A stretch of DNA of 64,000 bases from Acidobacteriota bacterium (lineage in GTDB: Bacteria > Acidobacteriota > Blastocatellia > UBA7656): positions 1-64,000 of the forward strand of contig JBBPIG010000006.1 of the NCBI GenBank assembly GCA_038040445.1, read 5' to 3'. The translations under genes and the position numbers were made by a program. The notes beneath the pieces were generated by a model. That model was not told the DNA's origin, did no database searches, and was given only the letters and a program-made list of their open reading frames with translations. Below, piece by piece: positions 34,016-43,904 of the stretch; positions within the stretch are counted from its first letter, which is position 1; every line of letters starts with the position of its first letter.

Positions 34016-34565
34016 GAACCAAGACAAACTAATCCCCGCCCACGGCGGCTATCGTCAACTAAAATCCTTCCAGCACGCCGAGCTGGTCTATGACGCCACT
34101 GTTAAGTTTTGCGATCGGTTCATCGACAAGCGCTCGCGGACGCACGACCAGATGGTGCAGGCCGCGCGCAGCGGACGACAGAACATCGCTGAGGGAAGCC
34201 AGGCCTCCGGAACCTCGAAGAAATTCGAGTTGAAACTGGTTGGTGTGGCACGCGCAAGCCTCGAAGAACTCTTGCTGGACTACGAGGACTTCCTACGGCA
34301 GCGCGGTTTGGCGCTGTGGGGCAAGAACCATCCTACCGCCCAAGCGGTGCGCCGCCTGGCCTATGAAAAGAATAGGTCTTATTTGACGTATAGGTCCTAT
34401 ATTGAGGAATCCCCACCAGAGGTAGCCGCAAACATATTGGTGTGCCTCATCCACCAGACCAATTACCTTCTGGACCAACAACTGCGGCAGCTTGAACAGG
34501 CTTTCCTCAAGGAGGGTGGCTTCACAGAGCGGCTCTATCAGGCCCGCTCCAGGAGTAGAAAATAA
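34014..34565 (+). CDS. Four-helix-bundle (S23-like) protein with suffix domain
   Basis: A 183-residue protein of the S23/IVP-like four-helix-bundle group (FCDRFIDKRSRTHDQMVQAARS, QNIAEGSQASGTSKKFELKL). Members are named after proteins encoded by 23S rRNA intervening sequences, but most, like this one, stand alone and have no known function. The C-terminal third (residues ~120-183) is the suffix region. Residues 120-132 (NRSYLTYRSYIEE) are encoded by the same 9-bp repeat that forms the leader, in reverse orientation. No Shine-Dalgarno sequence is visible. Confidence 0.82.
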   Translation: MNQDKLIPAHGGYRQLKSFQHAELVYDATVKFCDRFIDKRSRTHDQMVQAARSGRQNIAEGSQASGTSKKFELKLVGVARASLEELLLDYEDFLRQRGLALWGKNHPTAQAVRRLAYEKNRSYLTYRSYIEESPPEVAANILVCLIHQTNYLLDQQLRQLEQAFLKEGGFTERLYQARSRSRK

Positions 34566-34868
34566 TCCGGGTGGTTGGGCACGAGATCGACGGGTTATTG
34601 CGCGGGGAACTCGACGCCTTCGTAGAGGCTATTCAGCGCGACGGGGTATTCCGCAGTCTTCACACATTCTCGCCGGCGCCGGGCGTGATTGCTCACCACT
34701 CTGACCCTGTGCTATAAGCCTTGAGCCATCGCAATTGAGAATCACCACACGGGCGATGGTTATCCTGCGCAGCGGCGGCAAGGTACACGGAAGTCTGGCG
34801 TGCGCGCCGATGACTCAGACTGCGCTCCGCGACTGAACGCGCTCTCCTGCGCTGATTGGAACAAAACA
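34566..34868. other. Intergenic region before the symporter gene
   Basis: A 303-bp gap between the four-helix-bundle gene and the symporter. I see no supported gene, RNA or strong repeat. It should hold the symporter promoter, which I could not identify. Confidence 0.35.
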
Positions 34869-36305
34869 ATGGCCGACGAAAAAGACGAAGAGCGTCTGGC
34901 GATCCCCGCGCAAGACCCCGATGCCTATGAGCGAGAAGAGACGACAGATCTGAAGGACGAGACGCCGGATCGCCCGAAAGGCATGCCCCTGCACACCCGC
35001 ATCCTGATAGGCCTGATTGTGGGCGTCAGCGCCGGAATTGCAACCAACTATTTCTGGGGCGGCGATAATGCTCGCGTCAACTGGGTCGTCACAAATATCA
35101 CCGAGCCCGTAGGCCAGCTCTTTCTTCGCTTGCTATTGATGACCGTAATACCGCTGGTCTTCTCGTCGCTGGTGATAGGCGTTGCGGGTATCGGAGATGT
35201 GCGCAAGCTCGGCCGCGTTGGCCTGAAATGTCTGGCCTACACTGTAGTCATTTCCGCGATCTCAGTCGTCATCGGGCTGACTCTGGCCAACACCGTCAAG
35301 CCCGGCAAGCGCATTGATCCCGGGACCGCGGCGGCGCTCCAGGCGCGCTACGGATCAGACGCCACCAAGCAAGTGGAAGAGGCGCAAAAACCAGGGGCGT
35401 CGGACTCGGTGCTGATGACGGTGGTAAAGACCATCGTGCCGACCAATCCCATTGCAGCCATTGCCGGCGTAAAGCGTGATCCGAAAGAAGGCGACACGCC
35501 GAACATGATTCATCTGATGTTCTTCGCTCTGATTCTGGGTGTCGCGACGACGATGATCTCGACTTCGGTGTCCGCGCCGTTCGTGCGGGTGCTCGAGGCA
35601 GTCTATGAGATCTCTGCCAAGATCATAGACATCATCATGAAGTTCGCGCCGTTCGCGGTTGCGTGTTTGCTGTTCAATAACACGGCGCGCTTTGGGCTGG
35701 ATTTGCTGTGGGCGCTCGCTTGGTTTGTGGCGACGGTTCTGGCTGGCCTGGCGATTCACATGTTTGGTGTCTACTCGCTATCGGTCTATTTCCTTTCTCG
35801 CTTGTCGCCTCTCGATTTTTTCCGCCGGATCAAGACCGTGATGCTGACGGCGTTTTCGACTTCGTCTTCCAACGCAACACTGCCCACCGCTTTGCGAGTG
35901 TCGGAGGAGAATCTGGGGGTGCCGCGCGAGATCAACAGCTTTGTGTTGACGGTTGGCGCTACTGCCAATCAAAACGGCACCGCTCTCTATGAAGGCGTCA
36001 CCGTGTTGTTTCTCGCGCAGCTTGCCGGAATTGATCTTACGCTGGGCCAGCAAGTAATGGTGGCGTACCTGGCCATCCTCGGAGGCATAGGAACAGCAGG
36101 AGTGCCATCGGGCTCAATCCCGTTCATAGTTGTTGTGCTGGTGACTATCGGGGTCAACCCCGCGCTGATCGCGATCATTTTAGGTGTGGACCGCATACTT
36201 GATATGTGCCGCACGACCTTGAATGTGGTCGGCGATATAACGGCGGCGACCTACGTCGCCCGCTCGGAAGGGTATGAACTCCTAAGACCGCCCCGGCACG
36301 CGTAG
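34869..36305 (+). CDS. Dicarboxylate/amino acid:cation symporter (DAACS family)
   Basis: About 478 residues with the fold of glutamate/aspartate and C4-dicarboxylate symporters (GltP/DctA family). A charged N-terminus of ~45 residues precedes eight membrane helices and two re-entrant hairpins. Signature parts: LLLMTVIPLVFSSLVIG, the Ser-rich hairpin FSTSSSNATLPTAL, GATANQNGTALYEGV and the final VDRILDMCRTTLNVVGD, which bind substrate and Na+/H+. It imports glutamate, aspartate or C4 acids; which one cannot be told. The start is ATG 34869. Confidence 0.92.
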   Translation: MADEKDEERLAIPAQDPDAYEREETTDLKDETPDRPKGMPLHTRILIGLIVGVSAGIATNYFWGGDNARVNWVVTNITEPVGQLFLRLLLMTVIPLVFSSLVIGVAGIGDVRKLGRVGLKCLAYTVVISAISVVIGLTLANTVKPGKRIDPGTAAALQARYGSDATKQVEEAQKPGASDSVLMTVVKTIVPTNPIAAIAGVKRDPKEGDTPNMIHLMFFALILGVATTMISTSVSAPFVRVLEAVYEISAKIIDIIMKFAPFAVACLLFNNTARFGLDLLWALAWFVATVLAGLAIHMFGVYSLSVYFLSRLSPLDFFRRIKTVMLTAFSTSSSNATLPTALRVSEENLGVPREINSFVLTVGATANQNGTALYEGVTVLFLAQLAGIDLTLGQQVMVAYLAILGGIGTAGVPSGSIPFIVVVLVTIGVNPALIAIILGVDRILDMCRTTLNVVGDITAATYVARSEGYELLRPPRHA

Positions 36306-36308
36306 ATC

Positions 36309-36341
36309 GCCAGCCAAACTCCGTCCAACGGAGTTGTGGCG
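36309..36341 (+). terminator. Possible terminator of the symporter gene
   Basis: AACTCCGT and ACGGAGTT (36317-36324 and 36328-36335) with flanking GCC/GGC pairing form a compact hairpin a few bases after the stop codon, followed only by a weak GCTTTC. Confidence 0.4.
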
Positions 36342-36554
36342 CTTTCATACTCAGCCTACACGGACGCGAGGCGCCGGTCCCGACGTGTTCACTGGCAATT
36401 CCACCACCCCCAGTTGGGGGGCCACGAACTGCATTGGTGGATGCACCTCTGTGAAGTTGAGGCGTTGATCAAACCAATCACCTGTGCCGGGACAAACAAC
36501 GATGCTGTCTCTCACTTAGCGCGTTATGCTAATATGGCGCCGCGAGGTTTGGTT

Positions 36555-37106
36555 ATGTCATCGAGAACCAGTGCGACAATCGAAGACCTCTACAACATAC
36601 CCGAAAACGGCAAGGCTGAGATCATCAACGGAGAGGTTGTACGAATCAGGCCAACCGGTGGAATCCCAGGGCGTGCGAGCGGCAACGTGTTCTTCAGCTT
36701 GCGTAGCTACGAAAGAAAGATGGGCGGCAGCTATGCAGTACCCGACAACGTAGGATTCATTGTTGACTTACCGAATCGCCAGTCCTTCAGCCCCGATGCC
36801 GCCTGGTACACGGGTGAACTCGAAGGCTTGAAGTTTGCTGACGGTGCTCCCGCTTTTGCTGTCGAGGTCAGAAGCGAGAATGACTACGGACCGGCAGCAG
36901 AACGAGAGCTAGCCGCGAAGCGACGCGACTACTTTGCCGCCGGAACTCTCGTTGTGTGGGACGTAGACCTGCTCGGCGACGATGTGATCAAAGTCTACCG
37001 ATTCACCGATCCAGAAACCCCGACATTCTACAAACGTGGTGACATTGCAGGGGCAGAACCGGCAGTACCCGGCTGGACGATGCCCGTTGATGAACTGTTC
37101 GACTAA
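36555..37106 (+). CDS. Uma2 family (DUF820) endonuclease-like protein
   Basis: A 183-residue protein with the restriction-endonuclease-like Uma2 fold: AEIINGEVVRI near the N-terminus, PDAAWYTGE, AFAVEVRSENDYG with the catalytic Asp/Glu-x-Lys-type site partly altered, and KRRDYFAAGTLVVWDVD. The family is expanded in cyanobacteria and some soil bacteria and its role is unknown. ATG 36555 is chosen because GAGG lies eight bases upstream; in-frame Mets at 36534 and 36336 give extensions without family sequence. Confidence 0.85.
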   Translation: MSSRTSATIEDLYNIPENGKAEIINGEVVRIRPTGGIPGRASGNVFFSLRSYERKMGGSYAVPDNVGFIVDLPNRQSFSPDAAWYTGELEGLKFADGAPAFAVEVRSENDYGPAAERELAAKRRDYFAAGTLVVWDVDLLGDDVIKVYRFTDPETPTFYKRGDIAGAEPAVPGWTMPVDELFD

Positions 37107-37143
37107 CTCCCACTACTTCGAAAGCAGGCATCAGCCATATCAT

Positions 37144-39960
37144 TCATCTCGATCGATGCCCATTGAGCAGCGGGCGAAGCGCCTGGCCAGTGTAAGACTT
37201 CTTCGAGCGGGCGACGTCTTCGGGCGTGCCTTCGGCGACCACCTTGCCGCCGTCCTCGCCGCCTTCGGGTCCCAGGTCGATGACCCAATCCGCGCTCTTG
37301 ATCACGTCGAGGTTGTGCTCTACCACAAGGACTGTGTTGCCGAGCGAGACCAATTGATGAAGCACGTCGAGCAGCTTACGAACGTCCTCGAAGTGCAATC
37401 CGGTTGTCGGCTCGTCAAGAATGTACAACGTGCGTCCGGTGGCTCGCTTCGACAGCTCCTTGGCCAGCTTGATGCGCTGTGCCTCGCCGCCTGAAAGCGT
37501 CGTCGCCGACTGGCCGAGCTTGATGTAGCCCAGCCCGACGTCGATCAGCGTCTGAAGCTTCACTTTGACCTGCGGAATATTCTCGAGCACCGGCAACCCT
37601 TCGTCGACCGTCGTGTCCAACAGGCCCGCTATCGAGTAGCCCTTGTACTTCACCGAAAGCGTCTCGCGATTGTAGCGCGCGCCGCGGCACACGTCACACA
37701 TCACGTACACGTCGGGCAGAAAGTTCATCTCGATGCGCTTCATTCCGTCGCCCTGGCAGGTTTCGCATCTGCCCCCCTTTACGTTGAACGAGAAGCGGCC
37801 CGGCTTGTAGCCACGCTCCCGCGACTCGGGCAGCATCGCGTACAGCTCGCGGATGGGAGTGAACACGCCCGTGTAGGTCGCCGGGTTCGAGCGAGGTGTG
37901 CGGCCGATGGGTGACTGGTCGATCTCGATGATCTTGTCTATGTGCTCGAGCCCGGTCACTTCACGGTGCGCCCCTGGATCGTTCAAGCTGCGATAGAGTT
38001 TGCGGGCCAGGCTTCGATAAAGAATGTCGTCGACCAGCGTCGATTTGCCCGAACCCGAAACACCAGTCACTACGATGAACAATCCAAGAGGAAACCTGAC
38101 GTCTATGTTCTTGAGGTTATTCGCGCGCGCGCCGAGCACCTCGATCGCCTTGCCGTTCGTACTCCGTCGCTCGGACGGAACTGCAATCGACAAGTCGCCG
38201 GCGATGTACCGCCCAGTGAGAGACGCAGAATTGCGGGCGATGTCCTCGGGAGTACCTTGCGCGACCACGAAGCCGCCGTGGGCGCCGGCGCCAGGACCCA
38301 GATCGACCACGTGATCGGCGCGGCGAATCGTCTCTTCGTCGTGCTCGACGACCAGCACGGTGTTTCCCAAGTCGCGAAGATGCTCGAGCGTGTCGAGCAG
38401 CTTGCGATTGTCGCGAGGGTGAAGCCCAATCGAAGGCTCGTCCAGCACGTACAGAACGCCTCGCAGTTGAGAGCCGATTTGCGTTGCAAGCCTGATGCGC
38501 TGGCCTTCACCGCCTGAGAGCGTGGACGAAGGTCTATCGAGCGTGATGTAGCCGAGCCCGACTGTGTCCAGAAAACTCATTCGCTGGCGAATCTCTCGCA
38601 AGATCAGTCCCGCGATTTTCTCCTCTCTGGCGTTCAGCTTGATTGCATTAAAGACTTTGACTGCTTGCGAGATGGGAATCGCAGTGTAGTCGGCGATGGC
38701 TCGGCCGCCAACTCGGACCGCAAGCGACGCAGGTTGAAGCCTGCGGCCCTGGCAAGCGGGACAAACGGTCGGCGATATTAGCGCTTCGAACGCCGCGATG
38801 CCGCTCTCGCTCTTCATATCTTCGGCGCGCGCCATCAGATACGGAACGGCGCCTTTCCAATCAGTCTTGTACTCATAAGCACCGTAACGCAGCGACAGTC
38901 TTTCTTTCGAGCCGTAGAAAAATGAGTCCTGCACCTTCTGCGGCAAGTCGGCGAACGCTTTGTCGGGCGAGATGCCCGCTTGCTTGGCCATCGATTTCAG
39001 CACATCGCGCAGGTAGTTGCTGATGTTCGTGTCGGGAGGAAACGGATCCTGATCGCTGATCGGAAGCTGCGGATCAGCGACGATCTTCGCCGGATCGATT
39101 TCCGCGCGGCTCCCCAGACCGTGACAATCGCGGCATGCGCCGTAGATGCTGTTGAATGAGAAGGAACGCGGCTCGAGGGTCGGAACCGAGATGCCGCACT
39201 CGGGGCAGGCCATCTTCTCCGAGTACAGGCGCTCTTCGCCGTCGACGATCGAGACCATTACCAGTCCGTCGGTGAGCTTCGCCGCAAGATGCACCGATTC
39301 ATCGAGCCGCTTCTGCACGCCGTGTTTGATCAGCAGCCGGTCGACGACCACTTCGATCGTGTGGTTGCGGCGTTTGTCCAGTTTGATCTCTTCGTCGAGT
39401 TGGCGAATCTCGCCGTCTATGCGAGCCCGGTTGAATCCGGAGCGCGCGAGTTTCTCGATTTCCTTTTTGAATTCGCCTTTCCGCCCGCGAACGATTGGCG
39501 CGAGGATCATTACGCGCTCGCCTTCGGGCAGCGTCGCCATTTGTTGAACGATCTGATCGATCGATTGGCGTGAGATTGGGCGGCCGCACTTTGGACAATG
39601 CGGCAGACCGATCGAGGAGAACAACAGCCGCAGGTAGTCGTAGACTTCGGTCACAGTGCCCACGGTCGAGCGCGGGCTGCGCATCGTGGTCTTCTGCTCG
39701 ATCGATATCGCCGGTGAGAGCCCTTCGATCGAATCGACGTCGGGCTTTTCAAGCTGGTCCAGAAACTGGCGTGCATAGGCGGACAGCGATTCGACGTAGC
39801 GGCGCTGGCCTTCGGCGTAGATGGTGTCGAAGGCCAGGCTCGACTTGCCCGAGCCTGAGAGACCGGTCACGACGGTCAGGCGATTGCGCGGAATCTCGAG
39901 ACTTACGTCTTTTAGGTTGTGCTGGCGAGCGCCGCGAATTGTTATCTTATCTATCGCCAT
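37144..39960 (-). CDS. uvrA: Excinuclease ABC subunit A
   Basis: A 938-residue UvrA, the damage-sensing ATPase of nucleotide excision repair. Both ABC modules are complete: Walker [21 protein letters not shown] and [16 protein letters not shown], two LSGGE signatures and matching Walker B ([24 protein letters not shown]). Zinc modules are visible as CPKCG/CPECG with CRDC and as CETC with CDVC. Length is normal. A likely promoter lies 50-80 bp upstream; no LexA-type box was recognised. Confidence 0.98.
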   Translation of the reverse strand: MAIDKITIRGARQHNLKDVSLEIPRNRLTVVTGLSGSGKSSLAFDTIYAEGQRRYVESLSAYARQFLDQLEKPDVDSIEGLSPAISIEQKTTMRSPRSTVGTVTEVYDYLRLLFSSIGLPHCPKCGRPISRQSIDQIVQQMATLPEGERVMILAPIVRGRKGEFKKEIEKLARSGFNRARIDGEIRQLDEEIKLDKRRNHTIEVVVDRLLIKHGVQKRLDESVHLAAKLTDGLVMVSIVDGEERLYSEKMACPECGISVPTLEPRSFSFNSIYGACRDCHGLGSRAEIDPAKIVADPQLPISDQDPFPPDTNISNYLRDVLKSMAKQAGISPDKAFADLPQKVQDSFFYGSKERLSLRYGAYEYKTDWKGAVPYLMARAEDMKSESGIAAFEALISPTVCPACQGRRLQPASLAVRVGGRAIADYTAIPISQAVKVFNAIKLNAREEKIAGLILREIRQRMSFLDTVGLGYITLDRPSSTLSGGEGQRIRLATQIGSQLRGVLYVLDEPSIGLHPRDNRKLLDTLEHLRDLGNTVLVVEHDEETIRRADHVVDLGPGAGAHGGFVVAQGTPEDIARNSASLTGRYIAGDLSIAVPSERRSTNGKAIEVLGARANNLKNIDVRFPLGLFIVVTGVSGSGKSTLVDDILYRSLARKLYRSLNDPGAHREVTGLEHIDKIIEIDQSPIGRTPRSNPATYTGVFTPIRELYAMLPESRERGYKPGRFSFNVKGGRCETCQGDGMKRIEMNFLPDVYVMCDVCRGARYNRETLSVKYKGYSIAGLLDTTVDEGLPVLENIPQVKVKLQTLIDVGLGYIKLGQSATTLSGGEAQRIKLAKELSKRATGRTLYILDEPTTGLHFEDVRKLLDVLHQLVSLGNTVLVVEHNLDVIKSADWVIDLGPEGGEDGGKVVAEGTPEDVARSKKSYTGQALRPLLNGHRSR

Positions 39961-40009
39961 TCAGACCGAGCCCGCATAGAGAAGAATCCGCCTGGGTCGA
40001 GAACCTTTC

Positions 40010-40039
40010 ATTGTACCCGGCGCCTGAGGAGACGTTCAA
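40010..40039 (-). promoter_or_regulatory. Predicted sigma70-type promoter of uvrA
   Basis: On the minus strand TTGAAC (40039-40034), an 18-bp spacer and TACAAT (40015-40010) lie 50 bp before the uvrA start codon. Good fit by eye; not tested. Confidence 0.5.
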
Positions 40040-40141
40040 GGTGAGTCGATGTTGGATGGTGAGGCATTAGTGTGTTGCTAGGTGATCGAAAGGGCGTACT
40101 TTCATATGGCGTTAGGCCGCGCCCCAGTCATAGTCGGTTAT

Positions 40142-40732
40142 TCATCTACATCTTGAGAGATCCTTGTAGATCTTTGAGTGCTGGAATGGATAGTTCTTCC
40201 ATCGGCGGCGGGATGTGACAACAAACCTAGAACCGCGCAATTGATATACCTTTCTTTCGGTATACTCAGGGCAGCAATGCGGGACTCGAACATGTTCATC
40301 AGTCCATGAAGCAGCGGTGATAATTAAGGACCGCCCATTAATACACAGTCCCTTCGGCCCTTCTTGCGATTCGTGAAATATCTGCCTCACTGATCCCTCA
40401 TGAAATTCATAGACAAAATAGTCCATACTGATTGGCCCGCTCCCCGGCTCCAGATCGCGGATAGCAATAACAGCCTCTTCTCTTCCATCGCCATTCAAAT
40501 CAACATACCTTAGTAGTATCAGTCTCTCTTCGCTAAACATGCGCGGTATCGGTTCCTCTCGCGACAGTCCCTTGCGCAAAGCTATTTTGTTCGAAGGACC
40601 TGTGTCGTAGGTGAAGTTGTAGAAGTCGACAGATCGTATGCTAGTTTTGGTCTGTGCGAAGATCGGCCTCGTCTTGGGAAAGTACAGGAGGTTAGCCAAA
40701 ACGAATAGGACGGTCATCCTGCAAAGGGTCAT
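40142..40732 (-). CDS. Exported protein of unknown function with an FG-GAP-like motif
   Basis: A 196-residue protein with a signal peptide (about 1-26, VLFVLANLLYFPKTRPIFAQ). LRYVDLNGDGREEAVIAI resembles the calcium-binding loop of FG-GAP/VCBS repeats. Several Cys and aromatic residues follow. No family was recognised. The DNA appears less GC-rich than its neighbours, which may hint at transfer. It lies downstream of the acp gene on the same strand with a 71-bp gap. Confidence 0.65.
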   Translation of the reverse strand: MTLCRMTVLFVLANLLYFPKTRPIFAQTKTSIRSVDFYNFTYDTGPSNKIALRKGLSREEPIPRMFSEERLILLRYVDLNGDGREEAVIAIRDLEPGSGPISMDYFVYEFHEGSVRQIFHESQEGPKGLCINGRSLIITAASWTDEHVRVPHCCPEYTERKVYQLRGSRFVVTSRRRWKNYPFQHSKIYKDLSRCR

Positions 40733-40803
40733 GATCGTTCACCCAGAGAACAGCTCGCAATTATTGAAATGAGGACGCTTCGTTATTGAATGCAGGACTC
40801 GTA

Positions 40804-41067
40804 TTACTGAGCGGCATGTGCCAAGTGTTCGTTAACGCCATGAACAATGTCGCCCACGGTTAGAAATCGTGGAATGGCGTCGTCGGGAATCTTGATTCTG
40901 AATCGCTCTTCAAGAAGAAGGGCGATGTTGAGCGCGTCCAGCGAGTCGGCGCCCAGGTCTTTCATCAAATGCGTGCTGGGTCCCAGTTGACTGCGGTCCA
41001 CGCGAAGCTCAGCGACGATGATGCTCTTCACGGCGTCTTCAATAGACTCAACAGCTTCTCTGGTCAT
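40804..41067 (-). CDS. Acyl carrier protein, specialised
   Basis: An 87-residue ACP. The phosphopantetheine attachment Ser is in LGADSLDALNIALLLEERF, a variant of the usual DSLDxVEL. It is diverged from housekeeping AcpP (no canonical VEL-MALEE core), and sits after a KAS II-like gene and an SPT-like gene, so it probably serves a dedicated lipid pathway. The start at 41067 follows GAGGAAAAGAG; the in-frame Met at 41082 is before this site. Confidence 0.88.
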   Translation of the reverse strand: MTREAVESIEDAVKSIIVAELRVDRSQLGPSTHLMKDLGADSLDALNIALLLEERFRIKIPDDAIPRFLTVGDIVHGVNEHLAHAAQ

Positions 41068-41118
41068 AGCTCTTTTCCTCAACCTGATCTACTGCGGCCC
41101 AGATTTGAAGCCTTGATA

Positions 41119-42363
41119 CTACTGCACACACGCGCGGACAACAAGCACCGCGTTGTTCCCGCCGAAGCCGAACGAGTTCGAGATCGCAGTCCTGAGCGGC
41201 GTCGTGCGTCCCACTCGGCGCGCGCCCTCGGTGACATAATCAAGATCGCACTGCGGATCCTGCTCTTCGTAGTTAATCGTCGGCGGGATGGTCTGGTTTT
41301 CAATCGCAAGCACAGTCGCGATGAATTCGATCGCGCCGGCTGCGCCCATCGAATGTCCGAGCATTGACTTGATCGAACTAACGGGGATCTCATAGGCGCG
41401 GCTCCCGAACACCCGCTTGATGGCCTCTGTCTCGGATGCGTCGTTCAGCTTGGTCGCCGTTCCGTGCGCGTTGATGTAGTCGATCTCCTTTGGATCGACG
41501 CCCGCATCTTTTAACGCGCGGGTTATCGCGTGCGCTTCGCCGTCGGGATCCGGGAACGTAATATGCGAAGCATCCGCCGTCGAGCCGTATCCGATGACCT
41601 CAGCATAGACGTGCGCTCCGCGCGCTCGGGCCGTTTCCAGATCCTCGAGGACGACGATCCCTGCGCCCTCGGCGAGCACGAATCCATCGCGGTTCGCGCT
41701 GAATGGCTTGCACGCGCGTTCGGGCGGTTCATTCTTCGTCGAGAGCACTCGCATTTCCTTCCACGCATCCATGACGACCGGAGTGATCGGAGCATCCACG
41801 CCCCCAGCTATCATTCGATCGGCGTGTCCGTAGCGAATCAGATGGAACGCTTGACCGATCGCGTTGGCGCCCGACGAACATGCCGTGGTCACGGTTATGT
41901 TTGGCCCGCGAGTTTTGAAGCGTATCGCAATGTTCGAAGACGAGGCGTTATACATCGACTTCGGTATCGCGATGGCCGACCGGCGGCCTTTTCCGTTCGA
42001 GAAAAACGCGCCGCAGAACTCCTCAATCGAGCTTTGGCCTCCAAACCCGGTCCCGAGGTAGACCCCGGCATCGTAACTATCGAGTTGCCCGTTGGTGAGG
42101 CCTGCTTCGCGCGTCGCCATACCGGTCGCCGCAATCGCCAGTTGAGATACGCGGTCAAGCCTCGACATCTCACGCTCGTCGAAGAGTTCCTCGGGCCGAA
42201 AGTCGCGGCAGACGCCGGCGATGTTGGTCTTGAGGTTCGTTGTATCAAAGTCTTCGATGTGCGATATACCGCTGCGCCCTTCGGCAAGCGCCTGCCAGAC
42301 GCGCTCGCGCCCGACGCCAGTCGGCGCGATTATCCCGATTCCGGTTACAGCGATTCGCCTCAT
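41119..42363 (-). CDS. Beta-ketoacyl-[acyl-carrier-protein] synthase II-like (FabF family)
   Basis: A 414-residue condensing enzyme with an intact Cys-His-His triad: Cys162 in VTTACSSGANAIG, His in NAHGTATKLND and His in MLGHSMGAAG. GTGFGG and FGFGGNNAVLV are also typical. It could elongate fatty acyl chains or act in a dedicated pathway with the neighbouring ACP. There is no Shine-Dalgarno site; a G/C-rich palindrome lies immediately upstream, so translation may depend on that structure or on the upstream gene. I leave the symbol open because a second housekeeping FabF is likely elsewhere. Confidence 0.92.
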   Translation of the reverse strand: MRRIAVTGIGIIAPTGVGRERVWQALAEGRSGISHIEDFDTTNLKTNIAGVCRDFRPEELFDEREMSRLDRVSQLAIAATGMATREAGLTNGQLDSYDAGVYLGTGFGGQSSIEEFCGAFFSNGKGRRSAIAIPKSMYNASSSNIAIRFKTRGPNITVTTACSSGANAIGQAFHLIRYGHADRMIAGGVDAPITPVVMDAWKEMRVLSTKNEPPERACKPFSANRDGFVLAEGAGIVVLEDLETARARGAHVYAEVIGYGSTADASHITFPDPDGEAHAITRALKDAGVDPKEIDYINAHGTATKLNDASETEAIKRVFGSRAYEIPVSSIKSMLGHSMGAAGAIEFIATVLAIENQTIPPTINYEEQDPQCDLDYVTEGARRVGRTTPLRTAISNSFGFGGNNAVLVVRACVQ

Positions 42364-42369
42364 AACGAA

Positions 42370-42437
42370 GTGGGGGATAGGGGCCGGGGATTGGGGGTAG
42401 GCTTCTCATCCAACCCCCGGCCCCTAACGCCCAACCC
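42370..42437. repeat. G-rich inverted repeat with quadruplex potential
   Basis: Plus strand 42372-42397 has four G runs (5, 4, 4, 5) with loops of 2-3 bases. The C-rich arm at 42410-42437 mirrors it, so the minus strand (the mRNA sense of the flanking genes) also carries G runs (GGGG, GGG, GGGG, GGGGG). It fills the gap between the SPT-like and fabF-like genes, directly before the latter's start codon. Confidence 0.75.
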
Positions 42438-43664
42438 CTAATTAATCAGCTCCAGCTTTTTACCTATGCGATACATGGATTCGAGCAGGCGCTCGGCCTG
42501 CTCGTCGGAGTGCGTTGCCATGCAGCTTATCCGCACCAGGCTGTGCGACACGGCGGGAGCGAGAACGGGATTCGTGTATATGCCCTCGCTCATCAACTCC
42601 CAGAAGAATTTGCAGACCAGCACTTCGTCATCCACGACAACCGGGATGATCGGGGTGAACCCCTCGAGCAGCTTGAAGCCGAGCCGCACCAGCTCGCGCC
42701 GTAACGATGCGCTCAACTCGCGCAAGCGCTGGCGCCGTTCCGGCTCGCGCTCGATTATTTCGATGGCTTTCAGCACGGCCGCCGCGTTTGCGGGAGCAAG
42801 TGAAGCCGAGTAGACAAATGCTCGACTGTGGTGCTTGATGAACTCGATAACGTCGCGCCTCGACGCTACAAAGCCGCCGATCGATGCGAACGACTTCGAG
42901 AAGGTCCCCATGACGACGTCGACGTCGGTTTCAACTCCGAAGTGTTCGGCGGAGCCACGGCCGTTGCTGCCAAGAACGCCGATGGCGTGCGCTTCGTCGA
43001 CATAAATTCGCGCGCTGTACTTGCGAGCCAGCCGCACGATCTCAGGCAGATTGGCGGTGTCGCCTTCCATCGAAAAGACGCCGTCGACCACGATCATCCT
43101 GCCCTCATCGCTTTGAAGGCTTGCAAGCACCTTCTCGAGATCGGCCATGTCATTGTGGCGAAACCGGGTCGTTCGCGCGAATGATGCCAGACACCCGTCC
43201 AGTATAGAAGCGTGTATGTTGCGGTCCGCAATGATAACGTCGCCCTTTTGAGCGATCGTTGAAAGTGCTCCCAGATTCGTCTGAAACCCCGTACCAAAGA
43301 CGAGCGCGTCCTCGCGCTTCATGAAGCGGGCGAGCGCCTTTTCCAGCTTCACGTGCAGATCCATTGTCCCGTTGAGCATCCGCGAGCCCGAGCAGCCTGT
43401 TCCATACAGGTCTATTGCTTGTTTAGCGGCAGCTTTGACTTCAGGGTTGGTGGTCAGCCCAAGGTAATTGTTCGAGCCGAACATGAGGATGCGGCGGTCA
43501 CCCATCATCACTTCGGCTTCGCCTGAATCCGCGCCGCTGGAAAACTCGGTGAAATAGGGGTAGAGTCCCGCTCGCCGGAACTCGTCAGCCTTGGTGAATC
43601 CCACAGCCTTCTCGAACACGTCCTTCGTTACTGCGGGCGACCGCTGCTGCATAATAGACCTCAC
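42438..43664 (-). CDS. Serine palmitoyltransferase-like alpha-oxoamine synthase
   Basis: A 408-residue PLP enzyme of the AOS family (KBL, BioF, HemA, SPT). Cofactor residues: Lys257 in GTFSKSFASIGGF, His151 in NIHASILDGC and the DEAH in YVDEAHAIG. The N-terminal YPYFTEFSSG segment, FSKSFAS around the Lys and FIKHHSRAFVYSASLAPA are closer, from memory, to bacterial SPT than to KBL or BioF. SPT condenses serine with an acyl thioester to start sphingolipid synthesis. The adjacent ACP and condensing-enzyme genes on the same strand support a lipid role. ATG 43652 is an alternative start. Confidence 0.75.
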   Translation of the reverse strand: MRSIMQQRSPAVTKDVFEKAVGFTKADEFRRAGLYPYFTEFSSGADSGEAEVMMGDRRILMFGSNNYLGLTTNPEVKAAAKQAIDLYGTGCSGSRMLNGTMDLHVKLEKALARFMKREDALVFGTGFQTNLGALSTIAQKGDVIIADRNIHASILDGCLASFARTTRFRHNDMADLEKVLASLQSDEGRMIVVDGVFSMEGDTANLPEIVRLARKYSARIYVDEAHAIGVLGSNGRGSAEHFGVETDVDVVMGTFSKSFASIGGFVASRRDVIEFIKHHSRAFVYSASLAPANAAAVLKAIEIIEREPERRQRLRELSASLRRELVRLGFKLLEGFTPIIPVVVDDEVLVCKFFWELMSEGIYTNPVLAPAVSHSLVRISCMATHSDEQAERLLESMYRIGKKLELIN

Positions 43665-43904
43665 TCCACTGACTTTTGATATTACCGCTACCCCGTGTCA
43701 CAAGGGACCCTGCCCGACTCTAAGCTCTCTGCAATGCGGAGATTATATATGAAAACATCGCGAGGGCAAGCTGAATAAGTAGTTAGCGGTCAGGGGTCAG
43801 GGCGGCAGTTGTTAGGCGCTTAAGTCCGGTGTTACAAGCGCGCTCGGGCGCCCAATCGAGTGCTACGACCGTCGGCAAGTAATGCCGAGACAACGGGCTA
43901 CCGG

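Noticed and set aside
41119-42363. Housekeeping fabF designation
   Set aside because: Sequence fits the FabF family, but the SPT/ACP neighbourhood points to a special role, so the symbol was withheld.
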